A stretch of 64,000 bases of DNA, taken from the NCBI RefSeq assembly GCF_002419815.1, contig NZ_DIGV01000061.1, positions 13,889 through 77,888 on the forward strand, in the 5' to 3' direction. This DNA comes from Brevundimonas sp. UBA5713. GTDB lineage: Bacteria; Pseudomonadota; Alphaproteobacteria; Caulobacterales; Caulobacteraceae. The position numbers and the translations under genes are program-made. The notes below the pieces were generated by a model, which was not told where the DNA came from, ran no database searches, and saw only the letters and a program-made list of their open reading frames with translations. Each line of letters begins with the position of its first letter. Within the stretch, counting starts at the first letter, position 1. This document shows, piece by piece, positions 1 through 9,926 of the stretch.

Positions 1-251
1 TCGAAGAAGCTCGAGCCGGGCAGGGCGGTGACGGTCTGCTTGCCGGCGTTGATCAGGTCGGCGTCCTCTTCACCTTCGAACGGGAAGGGGCCCATGCCCA
101 GCATGCCGTTCTCCGATTGCAGGGTCACAACCATGCCTTCGGGGATGTAGTTGGACACCAGCGTCGGAATGCCGATGCCGAGGTTCACATAGAAGCCGTC
201 CTGCAGTTCCTTTGCAGCACGCTCGGCCAGTTGTTCGCGAGTGCGAGCCAT
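1..251 (-). CDS. scoB: 3-oxoacid CoA-transferase subunit B (partial, C-terminus beyond window)
   Basis: The 83 visible residues begin [19 protein letters not shown] and continue with the [13 protein letters not shown] and [11 protein letters not shown] segments typical of the beta subunit of succinyl-CoA:3-ketoacid CoA transferase. This subunit carries the catalytic glutamate in the family. The enzyme moves CoA between succinate and acetoacetate in ketone-body or poly-hydroxybutyrate use, in the cytoplasm. A strong AAGGAGG lies just before the ATG, which starts 3 bases after the stop of the A subunit, so the two form one operon. The rest of the gene lies outside the window. Confidence 0.93.
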   Translation of the reverse strand, partial: MARTREQLAERAAKELQDGFYVNLGIGIPTLVSNYIPEGMVVTLQSENGMLGMGPFPFEGEEDADLINAGKQTVTALPGSSFF

Positions 252-254
252 GAC

Positions 255-956
255 TTAGGCCTCCTTCTTGCGGACGGTGCGCTGTTCGATGCGCTTTTCC
301 GAAACGGTCTGTATCAGGCGGTCGACATAGACGCCCGGAGTGTGGATGTGGTCCGGATCGATCGAGCCGACCGGCACGATCTCCTCGACCTCCACGACGG
401 TGACCTTACCGGCCGTGGCCATCATCGGGTTGAAGTTGCGGGCGGTCTTGCGGAACACAAGGTTGCCGCGCTCGTCAGCCTTCCACGCCTTCACGATAGC
501 CAGATCTGCGACCAGACCGGTTTCCATGATATAGCGACGGCCATCGAACTCGCGCTCTTCCTTGCCCTCGGCGACCAGAGTGCCGACACCGGTTGCGGTG
601 AAGAAGGCCGGAATACCGGCACCGCCTGCGCGGATGCGTTCGGCCAGCGTGCCTTGCGGGTTGAACTCCAGCTCCAGCTCGCCTGCGAGATACTGGCGCT
701 CGAACTCTTTGTTCTCGCCGACGTAGGACGAGATCATCTTCTTGATCTGGCGGGTTTCCAGCAGCTGGCCGAGGCCGAAGCCGTCAACGCCTGCGTTGTT
801 GGAGATAACCGTCAGACCCTTCACGCCACTGTCGCGCAGACCGGCAATCAGGTTTTCGGGAATGCCGCACAGGCCGAAGCCGCCCGACATGACGGTCATG
901 CCGTCGAATGTCAGCCCCTCCAGCGCGGACTTCACGTCAGCGTAGATCTTTCCCAT
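255..956 (-). CDS. scoA: 3-oxoacid CoA-transferase subunit A
   Basis: This 233-aa protein starts [15 protein letters not shown] and has the glycine-rich [14 protein letters not shown] segment of CoA-transferase family I alpha subunits. It is the usual length for the family. The reading frame is open further upstream, but the ATG at 956 has a GGGAGA ribosome site and matches family N-termini. It pairs with scoB immediately downstream to make the succinyl-CoA:acetoacetate CoA transferase. Divergent from the S9 peptidase gene across a 175-base spacer. Confidence 0.94.
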   Translation of the reverse strand: MGKIYADVKSALEGLTFDGMTVMSGGFGLCGIPENLIAGLRDSGVKGLTVISNNAGVDGFGLGQLLETRQIKKMISSYVGENKEFERQYLAGELELEFNPQGTLAERIRAGGAGIPAFFTATGVGTLVAEGKEEREFDGRRYIMETGLVADLAIVKAWKADERGNLVFRKTARNFNPMMATAGKVTVVEVEEIVPVGSIDPDHIHTPGVYVDRLIQTVSEKRIEQRTVRKKEA

Positions 957-1131
957 CGTTCTCCCTTTTTCACCGTCTGATGAATATCGCGGTCTTCCTT
1001 CCCTTAGAGCGGCTTTCCGCAACGGGCAAGGTGGTGGACATTTGGCCGCTGGATAACAATGCACGGTTGACCGCGCCTGTCGCGCTCCCGCAAACAGTTC
1101 ACGTGTATTTTCCGCAATGTGGAGGGCTGTT

Positions 1132-3579
1132 ATGCGTTTGAGAAATTTCACGGTGGCATGCGGGGCGTTGATGCTGGCGTGCGGGGCACCGATGATGGCT
1201 TTGGCAGACAGCCCCACCTATCAGCAGCCGCCCGCGCCGATTGACCAGATTCTGGACACCAAGCCGACGCCGTCGGTCTCCATCAGTCCGACGGGCGAGC
1301 ACATCCTTCTGATGGATCGCACCAATCTGCCGTCCATTCAGGAACTGGCCGAGCCGATGCTGCGTCTGGCGGGCTATCGCATCAATCCGCGCAACAACGG
1401 TCCGGCGGCCTCGCGCATGAACTGGCTGACGGGCCTGTCGATTCAGGCCGTCGACGGCGGTGAGCCGCGCGCCGTGTCGGGCCTGCCGCAGAACGCACGC
1501 CTCACCAACGTCAGCTGGTCACCCAATGGCCAGAACGTCGCCTTCCTTGTGGACGCTGCCAATGGTCTGGAGCTGTGGACGGCCTCTATCGGCGATGGCC
1601 GTGCGCGCAAGCTGACCAATGGGGTCATCAATGCTGTGTCGGGCAGTGGCTTCAGCTGGCTGCCGGACAGCAGCGGCCTGTTCGCCCTGACCACGCCGGT
1701 CAGCCGGGGCCGCCCGCCGGTCACGGACCGTCCGCCGTCGGGTCCGGTGATCGACGAAACCGGTGGTCGCGTTGCTCCCGTTCGCACCTATCAGGACCTG
1801 CTGAAGGACCCGATGGATGAGGTGCTGTTCGACTATTACTTCACCAGCCAGCCGGTCATCGTGAACCTGCAAGGCCGGATGCGTAGCGTCGGCGACGCCG
1901 GTGTACTGCTGGGGGCCAGCCTGTCGCCGGATGGCCGCTACATCCTGCAAACGCGGGTGAAGAAGCCGTACTCCTATGTGGTCCCCGCCCGTCTGTTCCC
2001 GACCGAGGTGGTGGTGACAGACCTCAATGGCCGCACCGTACATCAGGTGGCAGACCTGCCGCTGCGCGATAACATCCCGACCTCGTTCGACGCGGTGGCC
2101 ACCGGCCCGCGCTCTGTGGCTTGGCGTTCCGATGCCGATGCGACTCTGGTCTGGGCCGAAGCGCAGGACGGCGGCGACCCGCGCAACCCTGCCGAGGTCC
2201 GCGACCGCGTCTTCATGCTGCAAGCGCCGTTCAATGATGCGGTGACCACGCTGGCCGATCTGAAGACGCGCTATGCCGGTGCCGACTGGGGCCGAGAGGA
2301 TGCGGCGATTGTCTACACCCGCTGGTTCCAGAACCGCAGCGAGGCCCGCATTCTGGTCAACCCTTCTGATCCGTCACAGACGCGCGTGTTGGTCGAGCGT
2401 AACTATCAGGACCGCTATAACGATCCGGGCAGCGTGGTGACCGAGGCCAACGCTCGGGGTCGCCAGCAAATCCGTTTCTCGCCGGACGGCAGCAAAATCT
2501 ATCTGGAAGGCGAGGGGGCCACGCGTGAGGGGGCCTATCCGTTCCTGGATGCCTATGACCTGCAGTCGGGCCAGAGCGAGCGTCTGTGGCGCTCGGCTGA
2601 GGGCGAGTACGAAACCCTCGTCGGTATTCTGGACGATGAAGGCCGCCGCCTGCTGACCAGCCGCCAGTCGCAGGCCGACCCGTCGAACCTGCGTATCCGC
2701 ACGCTGGACGGTCAGGTTACGCCGCTGACCAACTTCCCCGATCCGGCCCCGCAACTGGCGGGCGTAAATCGTCAGCTGATCACCTATACCCGCAACGATG
2801 GCGTTCAGCTGTCGGGTACGCTGTATCTGCCGGCGGGCTATGACAAGGACCGCGACGGCCCTCTGCCACTGTTGATGTGGGCCTATCCGGCCGAGTTCAC
2901 GGACGCCGCCGTAGCCGGTCAGGTCGTGGACACCGACAACCGCTTCGTGCGTCCGTCGGGCAGTAGCCACCTGTTCCTGCTGACTCAGGGCTATGCCATC
3001 CTCGACAACCCGACCATGCCGATCATCGGCGCGGACGGGGCAGAGCCGAACGACACCTATGTCGAGCAGCTGGTCGCCAGTGCCGAGGCCGCCGTGAATG
3101 CGGTGGTCGAGCTGGGCGTGGCCGACCGTGAGCGTATCGCTGTGGGTGGCCACTCGTACGGGGCGTTCATGACGGCCAACCTGCTGGCCCATTCGGACCT
3201 GTTCAAGACCGGCATTGCCCGCTCGGGTGCCTATAACCGCACCCTGACGCCGTTTGGCTTCCAGGCCGAACAGCGCAACTATTGGGAGGCGACCGAGACC
3301 TATAACCGCATGTCGCCCTTCACCTATGCCAACAAGATCAACGAGCCGATCCTGTTGATCCACGGTGAGGCGGATGCCAACTCGGGCACCTTCCCGATCC
3401 AGACCGAGCGCTTCTATGCGGCGCTGAAGGGCAATGGCGCCACGGCGCGCTATGTGGTCCTGCCGCTGGAGGACCATGGCTATCGCGCCCGTGAGAGCGT
3501 TGGCCACACCCTTTATGAAATGACCAGCTGGCTGGACCGCTGGCTCAAGCCGCAAACGACACCGCAAAGCGGTCAATAA
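1132..3579 (+). CDS. Secreted S9 family prolyl-oligopeptidase-like peptidase (S9D/glutamyl-peptidase type)
   Basis: The 815-aa product opens with a signal peptide ([19 protein letters not shown], cleavage after MALA). An N-terminal beta-propeller region of about 550 residues is followed by an alpha/beta hydrolase domain. The catalytic triad can be read: Ser675 in GGHSYGAFM, Asp748 in GEADANS and His782 in EDHGYR. The layout resembles S9D glutamyl endopeptidases. It probably acts in the periplasm or outside the cell on oligopeptides. An in-frame ATG at 1117 exists, but the GGAGGG at 1121-1126 fits the start at 1132. It is monocistronic and ends in a strong terminator. Confidence 0.9.
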   Translation: MRLRNFTVACGALMLACGAPMMALADSPTYQQPPAPIDQILDTKPTPSVSISPTGEHILLMDRTNLPSIQELAEPMLRLAGYRINPRNNGPAASRMNWLTGLSIQAVDGGEPRAVSGLPQNARLTNVSWSPNGQNVAFLVDAANGLELWTASIGDGRARKLTNGVINAVSGSGFSWLPDSSGLFALTTPVSRGRPPVTDRPPSGPVIDETGGRVAPVRTYQDLLKDPMDEVLFDYYFTSQPVIVNLQGRMRSVGDAGVLLGASLSPDGRYILQTRVKKPYSYVVPARLFPTEVVVTDLNGRTVHQVADLPLRDNIPTSFDAVATGPRSVAWRSDADATLVWAEAQDGGDPRNPAEVRDRVFMLQAPFNDAVTTLADLKTRYAGADWGREDAAIVYTRWFQNRSEARILVNPSDPSQTRVLVERNYQDRYNDPGSVVTEANARGRQQIRFSPDGSKIYLEGEGATREGAYPFLDAYDLQSGQSERLWRSAEGEYETLVGILDDEGRRLLTSRQSQADPSNLRIRTLDGQVTPLTNFPDPAPQLAGVNRQLITYTRNDGVQLSGTLYLPAGYDKDRDGPLPLLMWAYPAEFTDAAVAGQVVDTDNRFVRPSGSSHLFLLTQGYAILDNPTMPIIGADGAEPNDTYVEQLVASAEAAVNAVVELGVADRERIAVGGHSYGAFMTANLLAHSDLFKTGIARSGAYNRTLTPFGFQAEQRNYWEATETYNRMSPFTYANKINEPILLIHGEADANSGTFPIQTERFYAALKGNGATARYVVLPLEDHGYRARESVGHTLYEMTSWLDRWLKPQTTPQSGQ

Positions 3580-3586
3580 GGACAAA

Positions 3587-3613
3587 GGGCGGGAGATGTC
3601 TCCCGCCCTTTTT
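3587..3613 (+). terminator. Rho-independent terminator of the S9 peptidase gene
   Basis: Perfect 10-bp stem GGGCGGGAGA/TCTCCCGCCC with a 2-base loop, followed by five T. Confidence 0.85.
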
Positions 3614-3641
3614 CATATGCGCGATATCGCGTGACAGCCGG

Positions 3642-3935
3642 TTATCGCTCCGGCATGGGGGCGGGCTGGGGGCCGGTTTGCGCGGGACGATCACCCGCGA
3701 ACTCGGCGGTGTCAGCGGCTTTTTCCGGCACATCACGGTCCACATCGCCGCGGTTGACGCTCCACAACAGGAACAGTCCGATAAGCACTATGGCAGCTGC
3801 TGCCGTGGAGATCGCCAGAATGGGGAGGACCGATTTGCCTTTTCCGCCGCTACGCACATAGTCTGCGTCAACGGGACGACCGTCGTGGACGGCATCGGCA
3901 GCTTTGTGGTGGCGGTCGCGCTCTACAGGCTCCAT
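3642..3935 (-). CDS. Small single-pass membrane protein, unknown function
   Basis: This 97-aa protein has a charged, His-rich N-terminus (residues 1-34), one hydrophobic segment (about 36-58, VLPILAISTAAAAIVLIGL), and a Pro/Glu-rich tail. AAGGAG lies about 7 bases before the ATG. Judged from the positive charges before the segment, the N-terminus is probably cytoplasmic. No family is recognised. It is convergent with the S9 peptidase gene and follows the LysR gene on the opposite side of a short spacer. Confidence 0.7.
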   Translation of the reverse strand: MEPVERDRHHKAADAVHDGRPVDADYVRSGGKGKSVLPILAISTAAAAIVLIGLFLLWSVNRGDVDRDVPEKAADTAEFAGDRPAQTGPQPAPMPER

Positions 3936-4003
3936 AATTTTCTCCTTGCCTTTATCCCCTTACAAAGCCAACGCGACCTTGGCCTTGCCGTTCCTTAAGG
4001 CCA

Positions 4004-4894
4004 CTAGCGGTCCCACTCGGGAACATCGCCATAGAGGCCGGAAAGAAAGTCGATGAAGGTGCGCACCCTCGTCTCGGCCCGCGCTCTTCCGGCAGTCAGG
4101 GCAAAGATGGCGATGTCCGAGGCACCACTATAGGCGGGCAGCACCACGGTTAGGCGGCCATCCTTCAGCTCTTCGCCGACATCCCACGTAGAGCGAAGGG
4201 CAATACCGGCTCCGGCCAGCACCAGTTCGCGGGCCACCTCGGAGGAGTTGGTGCGGACGCGGCTGCGGGCACGGAAGGTCACGGGGCCGTTGGGACCTTC
4301 CAGTCGCCATAGGGACTGGTTTTCGGCGGCCAGCTGGGCGTGATCGCGCAGCGCGTCCAGCGTGTCCGGTGCGCCGTGGCGGGCGATATAGTCAGGACTG
4401 GCGCATAGAACGCGGCGGTTGGGGGCCAGTTTCTGCATCGCCGGATTGGCAGGGTCATGCGCACCGATACGCACCGCCACATCCACATCCTCGGCCATCA
4501 GATCGACGAAGGCGTCGGTCAGGTTCAGTTCCAGCGTCAGACGCGGATTGTTTTCCAAAAACGGCTGAAGATAGGGAGCCAGCCTGCGTCGCCCGAACGA
4601 GGTGGGGGCCGTCACCCGCAACAGACCACGGGCCTGCGTATTGCGGCGCGAGACCGAGGCCTCGAGGTCTTCGACACCGTCCAGCAGTTGCAGTGCTCGC
4701 TCATAGACCAGCCGCCCTGCCTCAGTCGGGGCCAGACGGCGCGAGGTGCGCTCGATCAGGCGCACGCCCAGACGGTCTTCCAGTCGGGCGAGCCGCCGCG
4801 ACGCCACCGCAGGCGACAGGTCCAGCCTGCGCGCTGCGGCCGACAGGCTGCCTTCCTCCAGTGCGCGGACGAAGATTTCATACTCGGCCAGCAT
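4004..4894 (-). CDS. LysR-family transcriptional regulator, divergent from malate synthase
   Basis: The 296-aa protein has an N-terminal winged helix (residues 1-60: [20 protein letters not shown], then [23 protein letters not shown]) and a substrate-binding domain (about 85-290). The start at 4894 gives the usual family length. An upstream ATG at 4948 would add 18 residues, lacks a ribosome site, and would put the T-N11-A box inside the coding sequence. It is divergent from glcB across about 107 bases. By the usual LysR arrangement it may control glcB, its own gene, or both. The effector is unknown. Confidence 0.88.
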   Translation of the reverse strand: MLAEYEIFVRALEEGSLSAAARRLDLSPAVASRRLARLEDRLGVRLIERTSRRLAPTEAGRLVYERALQLLDGVEDLEASVSRRNTQARGLLRVTAPTSFGRRRLAPYLQPFLENNPRLTLELNLTDAFVDLMAEDVDVAVRIGAHDPANPAMQKLAPNRRVLCASPDYIARHGAPDTLDALRDHAQLAAENQSLWRLEGPNGPVTFRARSRVRTNSSEVARELVLAGAGIALRSTWDVGEELKDGRLTVVLPAYSGASDIAIFALTAGRARAETRVRTFIDFLSGLYGDVPEWDR

Positions 4895-4910
4895 GGTCGC
4901 GGCTCCATCC

Positions 4911-4925
4911 TTGCAGATTATGCAA
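4911..4925. promoter_or_regulatory. LysR-type box (T-N11-A) between the LysR gene and glcB
   Basis: Perfect inverted repeat TTGCA-GATTA-TGCAA in the divergent spacer, exactly the T-N11-A form bound by LysR-type regulators. Binding by the adjacent regulator is inferred. Confidence 0.55.
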
Positions 4926-5001
4926 AGATAGCTGTCATTCTTGTTCATGGATAGCAGGGATCGTCCGCGATAGGGTGGGGCAAGATTTCAGGAGAAGCCC
5001 G

Positions 5002-7155
5002 ATGACCACCCCGATGATCCGCCACGGCAAGCTGAGTGTCGCCGCCGAGCTGGACGCCTTCATCCGTGAGCGCGCCGCCCCCGGCACGGGGGTGACGGCA
5101 GAGACCTTCTGGTCGGTGCTGGAAGGACTGGTGGATCGCTTTGCCGATAAGAACCGCGAACTGCTGGCCAAGCGCGATCAAATTCAGGCCCGCATCGACG
5201 GCTGGCACCGCGCCCGCCCCGGCCAGCCGGATCAGGGCGAGTATCAGGCGTTCCTGAAAGAGATCGGCTATATCGAGCCGGAGGTTGGCCCGTTCACGGT
5301 TGCCACGAACAATGTTGATCCCGAACTGGCCACCATGGCAGGTCCGCAGCTGGTCGTGCCGCTGACCAATGCCCGCTATCTGCTGAACGCGGCCAATGCG
5401 CGTTGGGGCAGCCTGTACGATGCATTTTACGGCACGGATGCTCTGGGCGACCTGCCGCAGGGCGGCGGCTATGACGCCGAGCGCGGCCAAAAAGTCATCG
5501 ACAAGGCGCGCCAGTTTTTGGACCGCGCCGCGCCGCTGGGCGCTGGCAGCCACGCTGACGCTGTGGCCTATCGTATCGAAGGCGGCGCGTTGGCGGTTGA
5601 GCTGAAGGATGGGCAGGCGGCAGGACTGACCACGCCCGAGGCCTTTGCCGGCTATGTGGGTGAGGCAGGGGCACCGTCCGCTGTCCTGTTGCGCCACAAC
5701 GGTCTGCATTTCGAAATCGTCATCGACCGCAACCACCGCATCGGCAAGACCGATCCGGCGGGGGTCGCCGATGTCATCGTAGAGGCCGCCTTGACGGCTA
5801 TCTGCGACGCCGAAGACAGCGTCGCCGCCGTCGATGCCGAGGATAAGGTGCTGGTCTACGGCAACTGGCTTGGCCTGATGAAGGGCGACCTGTCAGCGCG
5901 TTTCACCAAGGGCGGTCAGTCGATGGACCGCACCATGAACCCCGATCGCGACTATACCGCGCCGGACGGCTCCAGCTTCACGCTTAAGGGCCGTAGTGTC
6001 CTTTTGAAGCGCAATGTGGGCCTGCATCTGACGACCGACGCCGTGTTGGACGGACAGGGCCGCGAAATCCCCGAGAACATTCTGGACATCGCCGTTACCG
6101 GCCTGACCGGTCTGCATGATCTGAAGCGGACGGAGGATGAGCGTAACAGCCGTGCGGGCTCCATCTATGTGGTGCGGCCCAAGATGCACGGATCGGAGGA
6201 GGTCACCTTCGCCAGCGCCCTGTTCGCAGCAGTGGAGGACGGGCTGGGCCTGCCGCCGCTGACGCTGAAGATGGGCATTATGGATGAGGAACGCCGCACC
6301 AGCGTGAACTTGCGCAACTGTATCGCGGCGGCACGCGACCGCGTGGTCTTCATCAACACCGGCTTCCTGGATCGCACGGGTGACGAGATTCACACCATGA
6401 TGGAAGCGGGGCCGGTGGTCCGTAAGGAGGCGGTGAAGGCGACGCCGTGGATCAAGGCCTATGAGGATCGCAACGTCGATATAGGCTTGACCTCTGGCCT
6501 GTCTGGCAAGGGCCAGATCGGCAAGGGGATGTGGGCCGCGCCGGATCGCATGGGCGATATGCTGTCGACCAAGGCGGGCCACCCCAAGGCGGGCGCATCC
6601 ACTGCATGGGTGCCATCACCCACGGCCGCGACCCTGCACGCGCTGCATTATCATCAGGTGGATGTCTGGTCGGTGCAGGATGAACTGGCCAACCGTGCCG
6701 AAACGGGGCTGGAGCCTCTGCTGACCCTGCCGCTGTCTACCGACAACTATTCGCCGGACGATATCCGTCAGGAGCTGGAGAACAACTGTCAGGGCATTCT
6801 GGGTTACGTCGTGCGCTGGATCGATCAGGGCGTCGGCTGTTCCAAGGTGCCGGACATCCACGACATCGGTCTGATGGAAGATCGCGCCACCTTGCGAATC
6901 TCCAGCCAGCACATCGCCAATTGGCTGCACCACGGCATCACCACTGATGAAGAGGTGATGTCAGCGCTGCAACGTATGGCTGTAATCGTAGATCGCCAAA
7001 ATGAAGGCGATCCTGACTATCGCCCCCTGGCCCCGACCTATGACGGACACGCCTGGCAGGCCTCTGTTGCATTAATTTACAAGGGTCGCGAACAGGCCAA
7101 TGGCTACACCGAACACCTGCTGACGGCGTTCCGCCGTAAGGCAAAGCTCGGATAA
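5002..7155 (+). CDS. glcB: Malate synthase G
   Basis: The 717-aa protein is full length for malate synthase G. Recognisable parts are the N-terminal clasp, the [11 protein letters not shown] segment, the [12 protein letters not shown] active-site strand with its catalytic Arg, and [15 protein letters not shown]. It condenses glyoxylate and acetyl-CoA to malate in the cytoplasm (glyoxylate shunt or glycolate use). The ATG at 5002 follows AGGAGA by 6 bases. The long upstream extension of the open frame runs antisense to the LysR gene and is not coding. No isocitrate lyase is seen in the window. Confidence 0.96.
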   Translation: MTTPMIRHGKLSVAAELDAFIRERAAPGTGVTAETFWSVLEGLVDRFADKNRELLAKRDQIQARIDGWHRARPGQPDQGEYQAFLKEIGYIEPEVGPFTVATNNVDPELATMAGPQLVVPLTNARYLLNAANARWGSLYDAFYGTDALGDLPQGGGYDAERGQKVIDKARQFLDRAAPLGAGSHADAVAYRIEGGALAVELKDGQAAGLTTPEAFAGYVGEAGAPSAVLLRHNGLHFEIVIDRNHRIGKTDPAGVADVIVEAALTAICDAEDSVAAVDAEDKVLVYGNWLGLMKGDLSARFTKGGQSMDRTMNPDRDYTAPDGSSFTLKGRSVLLKRNVGLHLTTDAVLDGQGREIPENILDIAVTGLTGLHDLKRTEDERNSRAGSIYVVRPKMHGSEEVTFASALFAAVEDGLGLPPLTLKMGIMDEERRTSVNLRNCIAAARDRVVFINTGFLDRTGDEIHTMMEAGPVVRKEAVKATPWIKAYEDRNVDIGLTSGLSGKGQIGKGMWAAPDRMGDMLSTKAGHPKAGASTAWVPSPTAATLHALHYHQVDVWSVQDELANRAETGLEPLLTLPLSTDNYSPDDIRQELENNCQGILGYVVRWIDQGVGCSKVPDIHDIGLMEDRATLRISSQHIANWLHHGITTDEEVMSALQRMAVIVDRQNEGDPDYRPLAPTYDGHAWQASVALIYKGREQANGYTEHLLTAFRRKAKLG

Positions 7156-7168
7156 GGTTTCCAAAAAT

Positions 7169-7199
7169 GGGACATGGGGACAGCGCGTGCCCCATGTCC
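7169..7199 (+). terminator. Stem-loop after glcB, weak terminator
   Basis: 10-bp stem GGACATGGGG/CCCCATGTCC with a 10-base loop. It is followed by only TT, so termination may be leaky or Rho-assisted. Confidence 0.5.
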
Positions 7200-7418
7200 T
7201 TGGGGTATCCCAAAACGAAACATAAACTTGCTTTTGGCTCAAAATAGCCATAAATCCCCGTTTTGTTGACGCGCCTTAACCGTGACTTCCGGTTGATGTT
7301 GGTGAATTTTCGCATCTCACTGTTTCAATTCAGGATGGCACGGGTTTTGGAACGTTGACCCCGAAACCAGCCGAGGGGGCTGGCCAGGGCCGCGCTTTGC
7401 GGAACGGGGGAAACGATT

Positions 7419-8030
7419 GTGAGCAAGCGTTTGCAATACCATCGCCAGAGCCAGATCGCCGCAGCCGGCCTCGCCGCGCTGGCTGTCATCACTATGGCGA
7501 ACACGGCTCACGCCCATAAAGTTGTCGGCCCCGATCCGAACCTGCCGATTGCCCCGATCGGCGACAGCGTCATCGAAAGCGCGACCGGCTTCGATGCGGT
7601 GGTAGCGGGGCGTATCCCATCGCACTGCAGTCTTGGCAAAGGTGCCGATATCGATCTCGGCGAGCTGTCGGGTGGCATCACTGTCGACGCCGGACTGGGC
7701 CTCAAATGCAATGTGCCGTTTGAACTCAGCATTCGCGCGGCCCATGGCGGGATCACGCACACAACTCGCCCGATGGGAGAGGGGGGCTATACCGGCCGCC
7801 TTTTCTACGACCTTGGCATTGAACTTCCGCTGCTGAGCCCTGCGCCGCGCGTCGAAGCACGCCAATACCAAAGCCAGCAACTCCTCGCGGGGGTGTCCAT
7901 CAGTAGCGCTGACGCTATCGCTGTTGAGGGGCTTTCTCTCCGCATTCAGACCAAACGACCCGAAGGTCATGGTCTGCTGGCTGGTGAGTACTTGGAAGCT
8001 ATCACTTTTACGATTACTCCGAGAATGTAG
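7419..8030 (+). CDS. SCPU-like secreted fimbrial subunit, pilus locus A (first gene)
   Basis: The 203-aa protein starts at GTG (GGGGGA 7 bases upstream) and has a signal peptide ending ANTAHA. The mature part shows the spore-coat-U/archaic pilin pattern: a Cys after the first strand (PSHCSLG), DLGEL, a second Cys (LKCNVPFEL), and a C-terminal strand AGEYLEAITFTIT. It is the counterpart of the gene at 21015-21590, with which it shares HTT and the xAGxYxxxITxTI ending. It is inferred to be a minor or initiating subunit, secreted to the periplasm and handled by the chaperone at 9099. Confidence 0.7.
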   Translation: MSKRLQYHRQSQIAAAGLAALAVITMANTAHAHKVVGPDPNLPIAPIGDSVIESATGFDAVVAGRIPSHCSLGKGADIDLGELSGGITVDAGLGLKCNVPFELSIRAAHGGITHTTRPMGEGGYTGRLFYDLGIELPLLSPAPRVEARQYQSQQLLAGVSISSADAIAVEGLSLRIQTKRPEGHGLLAGEYLEAITFTITPRM

Positions 8031-8144
8031 AATTTACGCCGAATAAGGGAAATGATTTTCCATATTTAGCGTAATAGTTATGTAAAGAATGGTGAACGGC
8101 CTACGCTTACTTCTGGGCCATCAAAATATAAATGGAGAGACACT

Positions 8145-8942
8145 GTGAAAATTGCTAAACTTTTCTCGGCTGCTGCTGTAGCCGCTCTGATCGCTTCGCC
8201 GGCCGCGGCTGATGCCATCAACAAGGGCCAGTACTTTGGGCCTCAGGTGGTGCCGGTGTTCGGCATCCCGCTTCCTGTTGGTCCGATCGGCACCCACGAT
8301 GTAGGTGGCGGCTTACTCGGTGGCCTGAACCTGGTTAATGCGTCGGCTAATTTCGGTGCCGTGTCCGGTCTGGTTCCGGCCTGGCACGCCGTTGGTGGCG
8401 CTGTGGGTCAGATTCAGACCGCCGATCAAGTCAAGACCTCGACCTTTACCCTGAAGGGCAAGGTTACCAAGGACTGCGCCTTCTACACCGGCACCGGCAA
8501 CCAGGTTCTGGATTTCGGCACCATCGGTATCTACGCCGATGACAGGTCCGGTCCGGCCGCTGCTTTCGACATGACGAACGACGCTGAAGTCACCATCTAC
8601 AGCAACCTGGCGGGCTGCAATGCGGCTAATCTGGTCTCTCTGTCAAAGAATGACATCCGTGGCCTGGTGAACAACGCCAGCGATGGTTACGACACCAATG
8701 TGTTCCAAGCCAACCTGCCTTACTCTGTTGACGCACGTTACACCGCCGGTCCCATCGGCCAAGTCGTGGCTGCCACCGAGTCGACCCAGATCGCTCTGAG
8801 CACCACCGCAAACTGGGCTGGTAAGGAGCACGGCGCCTGGAAGTCGCCGATGGCTATCTCGGTCAAGATTCCTGCTCCGTCGAAGTCGCTGCTGGCCGGC
8901 AACTACGAAGGTGACCTGACCGTCGAAATCCGCGCCTACTAA
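8145..8942 (+). CDS. Putative major pilin, pilus locus A, with long N-terminal extension
   Basis: This 265-aa protein uses a GTG start with GGAGAG upstream. Its signal peptide is MKIAKLFSAAAVAALIASPAAA. About 75 Gly/Pro/Val-rich residues then precede a pilin-like domain (FTLKGKVTKDCAF, later GCN, ending LLAGNYEGDLTVEIRAY). The Cys...GCN pair resembles the pilin of locus B (C...CNN). A terminator-like hairpin directly behind it would keep this transcript more abundant than the chaperone and usher, as expected for a major subunit. The N-terminal extension is unusual for chaperone-usher pilins. Function is inferred from order and fold pattern. Confidence 0.65.
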   Translation: MKIAKLFSAAAVAALIASPAAADAINKGQYFGPQVVPVFGIPLPVGPIGTHDVGGGLLGGLNLVNASANFGAVSGLVPAWHAVGGAVGQIQTADQVKTSTFTLKGKVTKDCAFYTGTGNQVLDFGTIGIYADDRSGPAAAFDMTNDAEVTIYSNLAGCNAANLVSLSKNDIRGLVNNASDGYDTNVFQANLPYSVDARYTAGPIGQVVAATESTQIALSTTANWAGKEHGAWKSPMAISVKIPAPSKSLLAGNYEGDLTVEIRAY

Positions 8943-8960
8943 GTTCTGTAGACGCTGGTG

Positions 8961-8994
8961 GGCGCGCCATCCGCAGTGGGTGGCGCGCCTTTTT
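8961..8994 (+). terminator. Internal terminator/attenuator between pilin and chaperone, locus A
   Basis: Stem GGCGCGCCA/TGGCGCGCC (9 bp) followed by five T, 18 bases after the pilin stop and about 100 bases before the chaperone start. Confidence 0.8.
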
Positions 8995-9098
8995 CTTTAT
9001 CGCGCACGTTGGCTTGAAGCTTGCACTTCACTGTTACGCAAAGCGCTGCCTGATCCATTTTGGGGCAGGCAGACTTAATCTTGTGGGGACCATTCGCA

Positions 9099-9926
9099 AT
9101 GTTTGCAAACGCAGGTTTTACGCGTCGGATGGCTGCGAGCTCAGCGGCTATCGTTGTACTCGCGTCATTGGCAGTCAGCGCTTCCGCTATGCGCGTATCG
9201 CCGATGGTCTCAGAGCTGACCACCTCGGGTGCCGGCTCAACTGCGCGTGTCGAAGTGGGCAACGTCGGTACCGCAGCCCTGCCGTTCGAAACCTTACTGA
9301 CGCGTATGGAAGTCGATTCCGACGGCAACATCGTTGAAACCCCCGCTGACGAAGAGTTTCTTGTGTTCCCGCCGCAAGGTTTGGTGCCTGTGGGCGGGCG
9401 TCAGGTTGTGCGCGTACAATGGGTGGGGCCGGCTTCGCTGGACGCCTCGCAGGCCTATTATCTCTGGGTTCGCCAGTTGCCGGTCGATATTGAGCCCAAT
9501 CCGGAAACGGAAATGGGTGCGGCGGCTATTCAAGTGCTTTATACGATGAAGGCGCTCATCGTCGTGGCACCTCCCGGCGCGGAACCGAAAATTGAACTGG
9601 TTTCTGCTGTTCCGGCTATCATTACCCCGACGACGCCCGATCTTTCGGATGTTGGTGGCACTGTCGAGCAGGTCGAGCCGACGACCGGCATCGAGATCGT
9701 GGTGCGCAATACCGGCCGCCGTTATGCCCTGATGAGCGGTGCCAACTGGACCATCGAAGGCACCGATGTTTCAGGCCAGCCATTCGCCCAGAGCTATACA
9801 GGCGATGAAATCTCTCAAAGCGTGGGCGTTGGCTATGTCCAGCCCCTGAACGGCACCCGCAAATTCCAGTTGCCGACTTCCGTGGCTCTGGATGGCACTA
9901 AGCCGATCAAGGTGAAGTTCTCATAA
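9099..9926 (+). CDS. Periplasmic pilus-assembly chaperone, locus A
   Basis: The 275-aa product has a signal peptide (MFANAGFTRRMAASSAAIVV, cleavage near SASA). The PapD-like N-terminal Ig domain begins MRVSPMVSEL and has FLVFPPQGLVPVGGRQVVRVQWVG, the subunit-binding strand pattern of non-classical fimbrial chaperones. A second beta domain follows. The start at 9099 was chosen over 9060 because it leaves a clean signal peptide and has GGGG upstream. The stop overlaps the usher start (TAATG), indicating translational coupling. It is a paralogue of the chaperone at 19398-20165. Confidence 0.85.
   Translation: MFANAGFTRRMAASSAAIVVLASLAVSASAMRVSPMVSELTTSGAGSTARVEVGNVGTAALPFETLLTRMEVDSDGNIVETPADEEFLVFPPQGLVPVGGRQVVRVQWVGPASLDASQAYYLWVRQLPVDIEPNPETEMGAAAIQVLYTMKALIVVAPPGAEPKIELVSAVPAIITPTTPDLSDVGGTVEQVEPTTGIEIVVRNTGRRYALMSGANWTIEGTDVSGQPFAQSYTGDEISQSVGVGYVQPLNGTRKFQLPTSVALDGTKPIKVKFS

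Noticed and set aside
4369..5001. A 211-residue N-terminal extension of malate synthase
   Set aside because: The extension is antisense to the LysR gene and Arg/Pro-rich. The ATG at 5002 has a proper ribosome site and gives the normal malate synthase G length.
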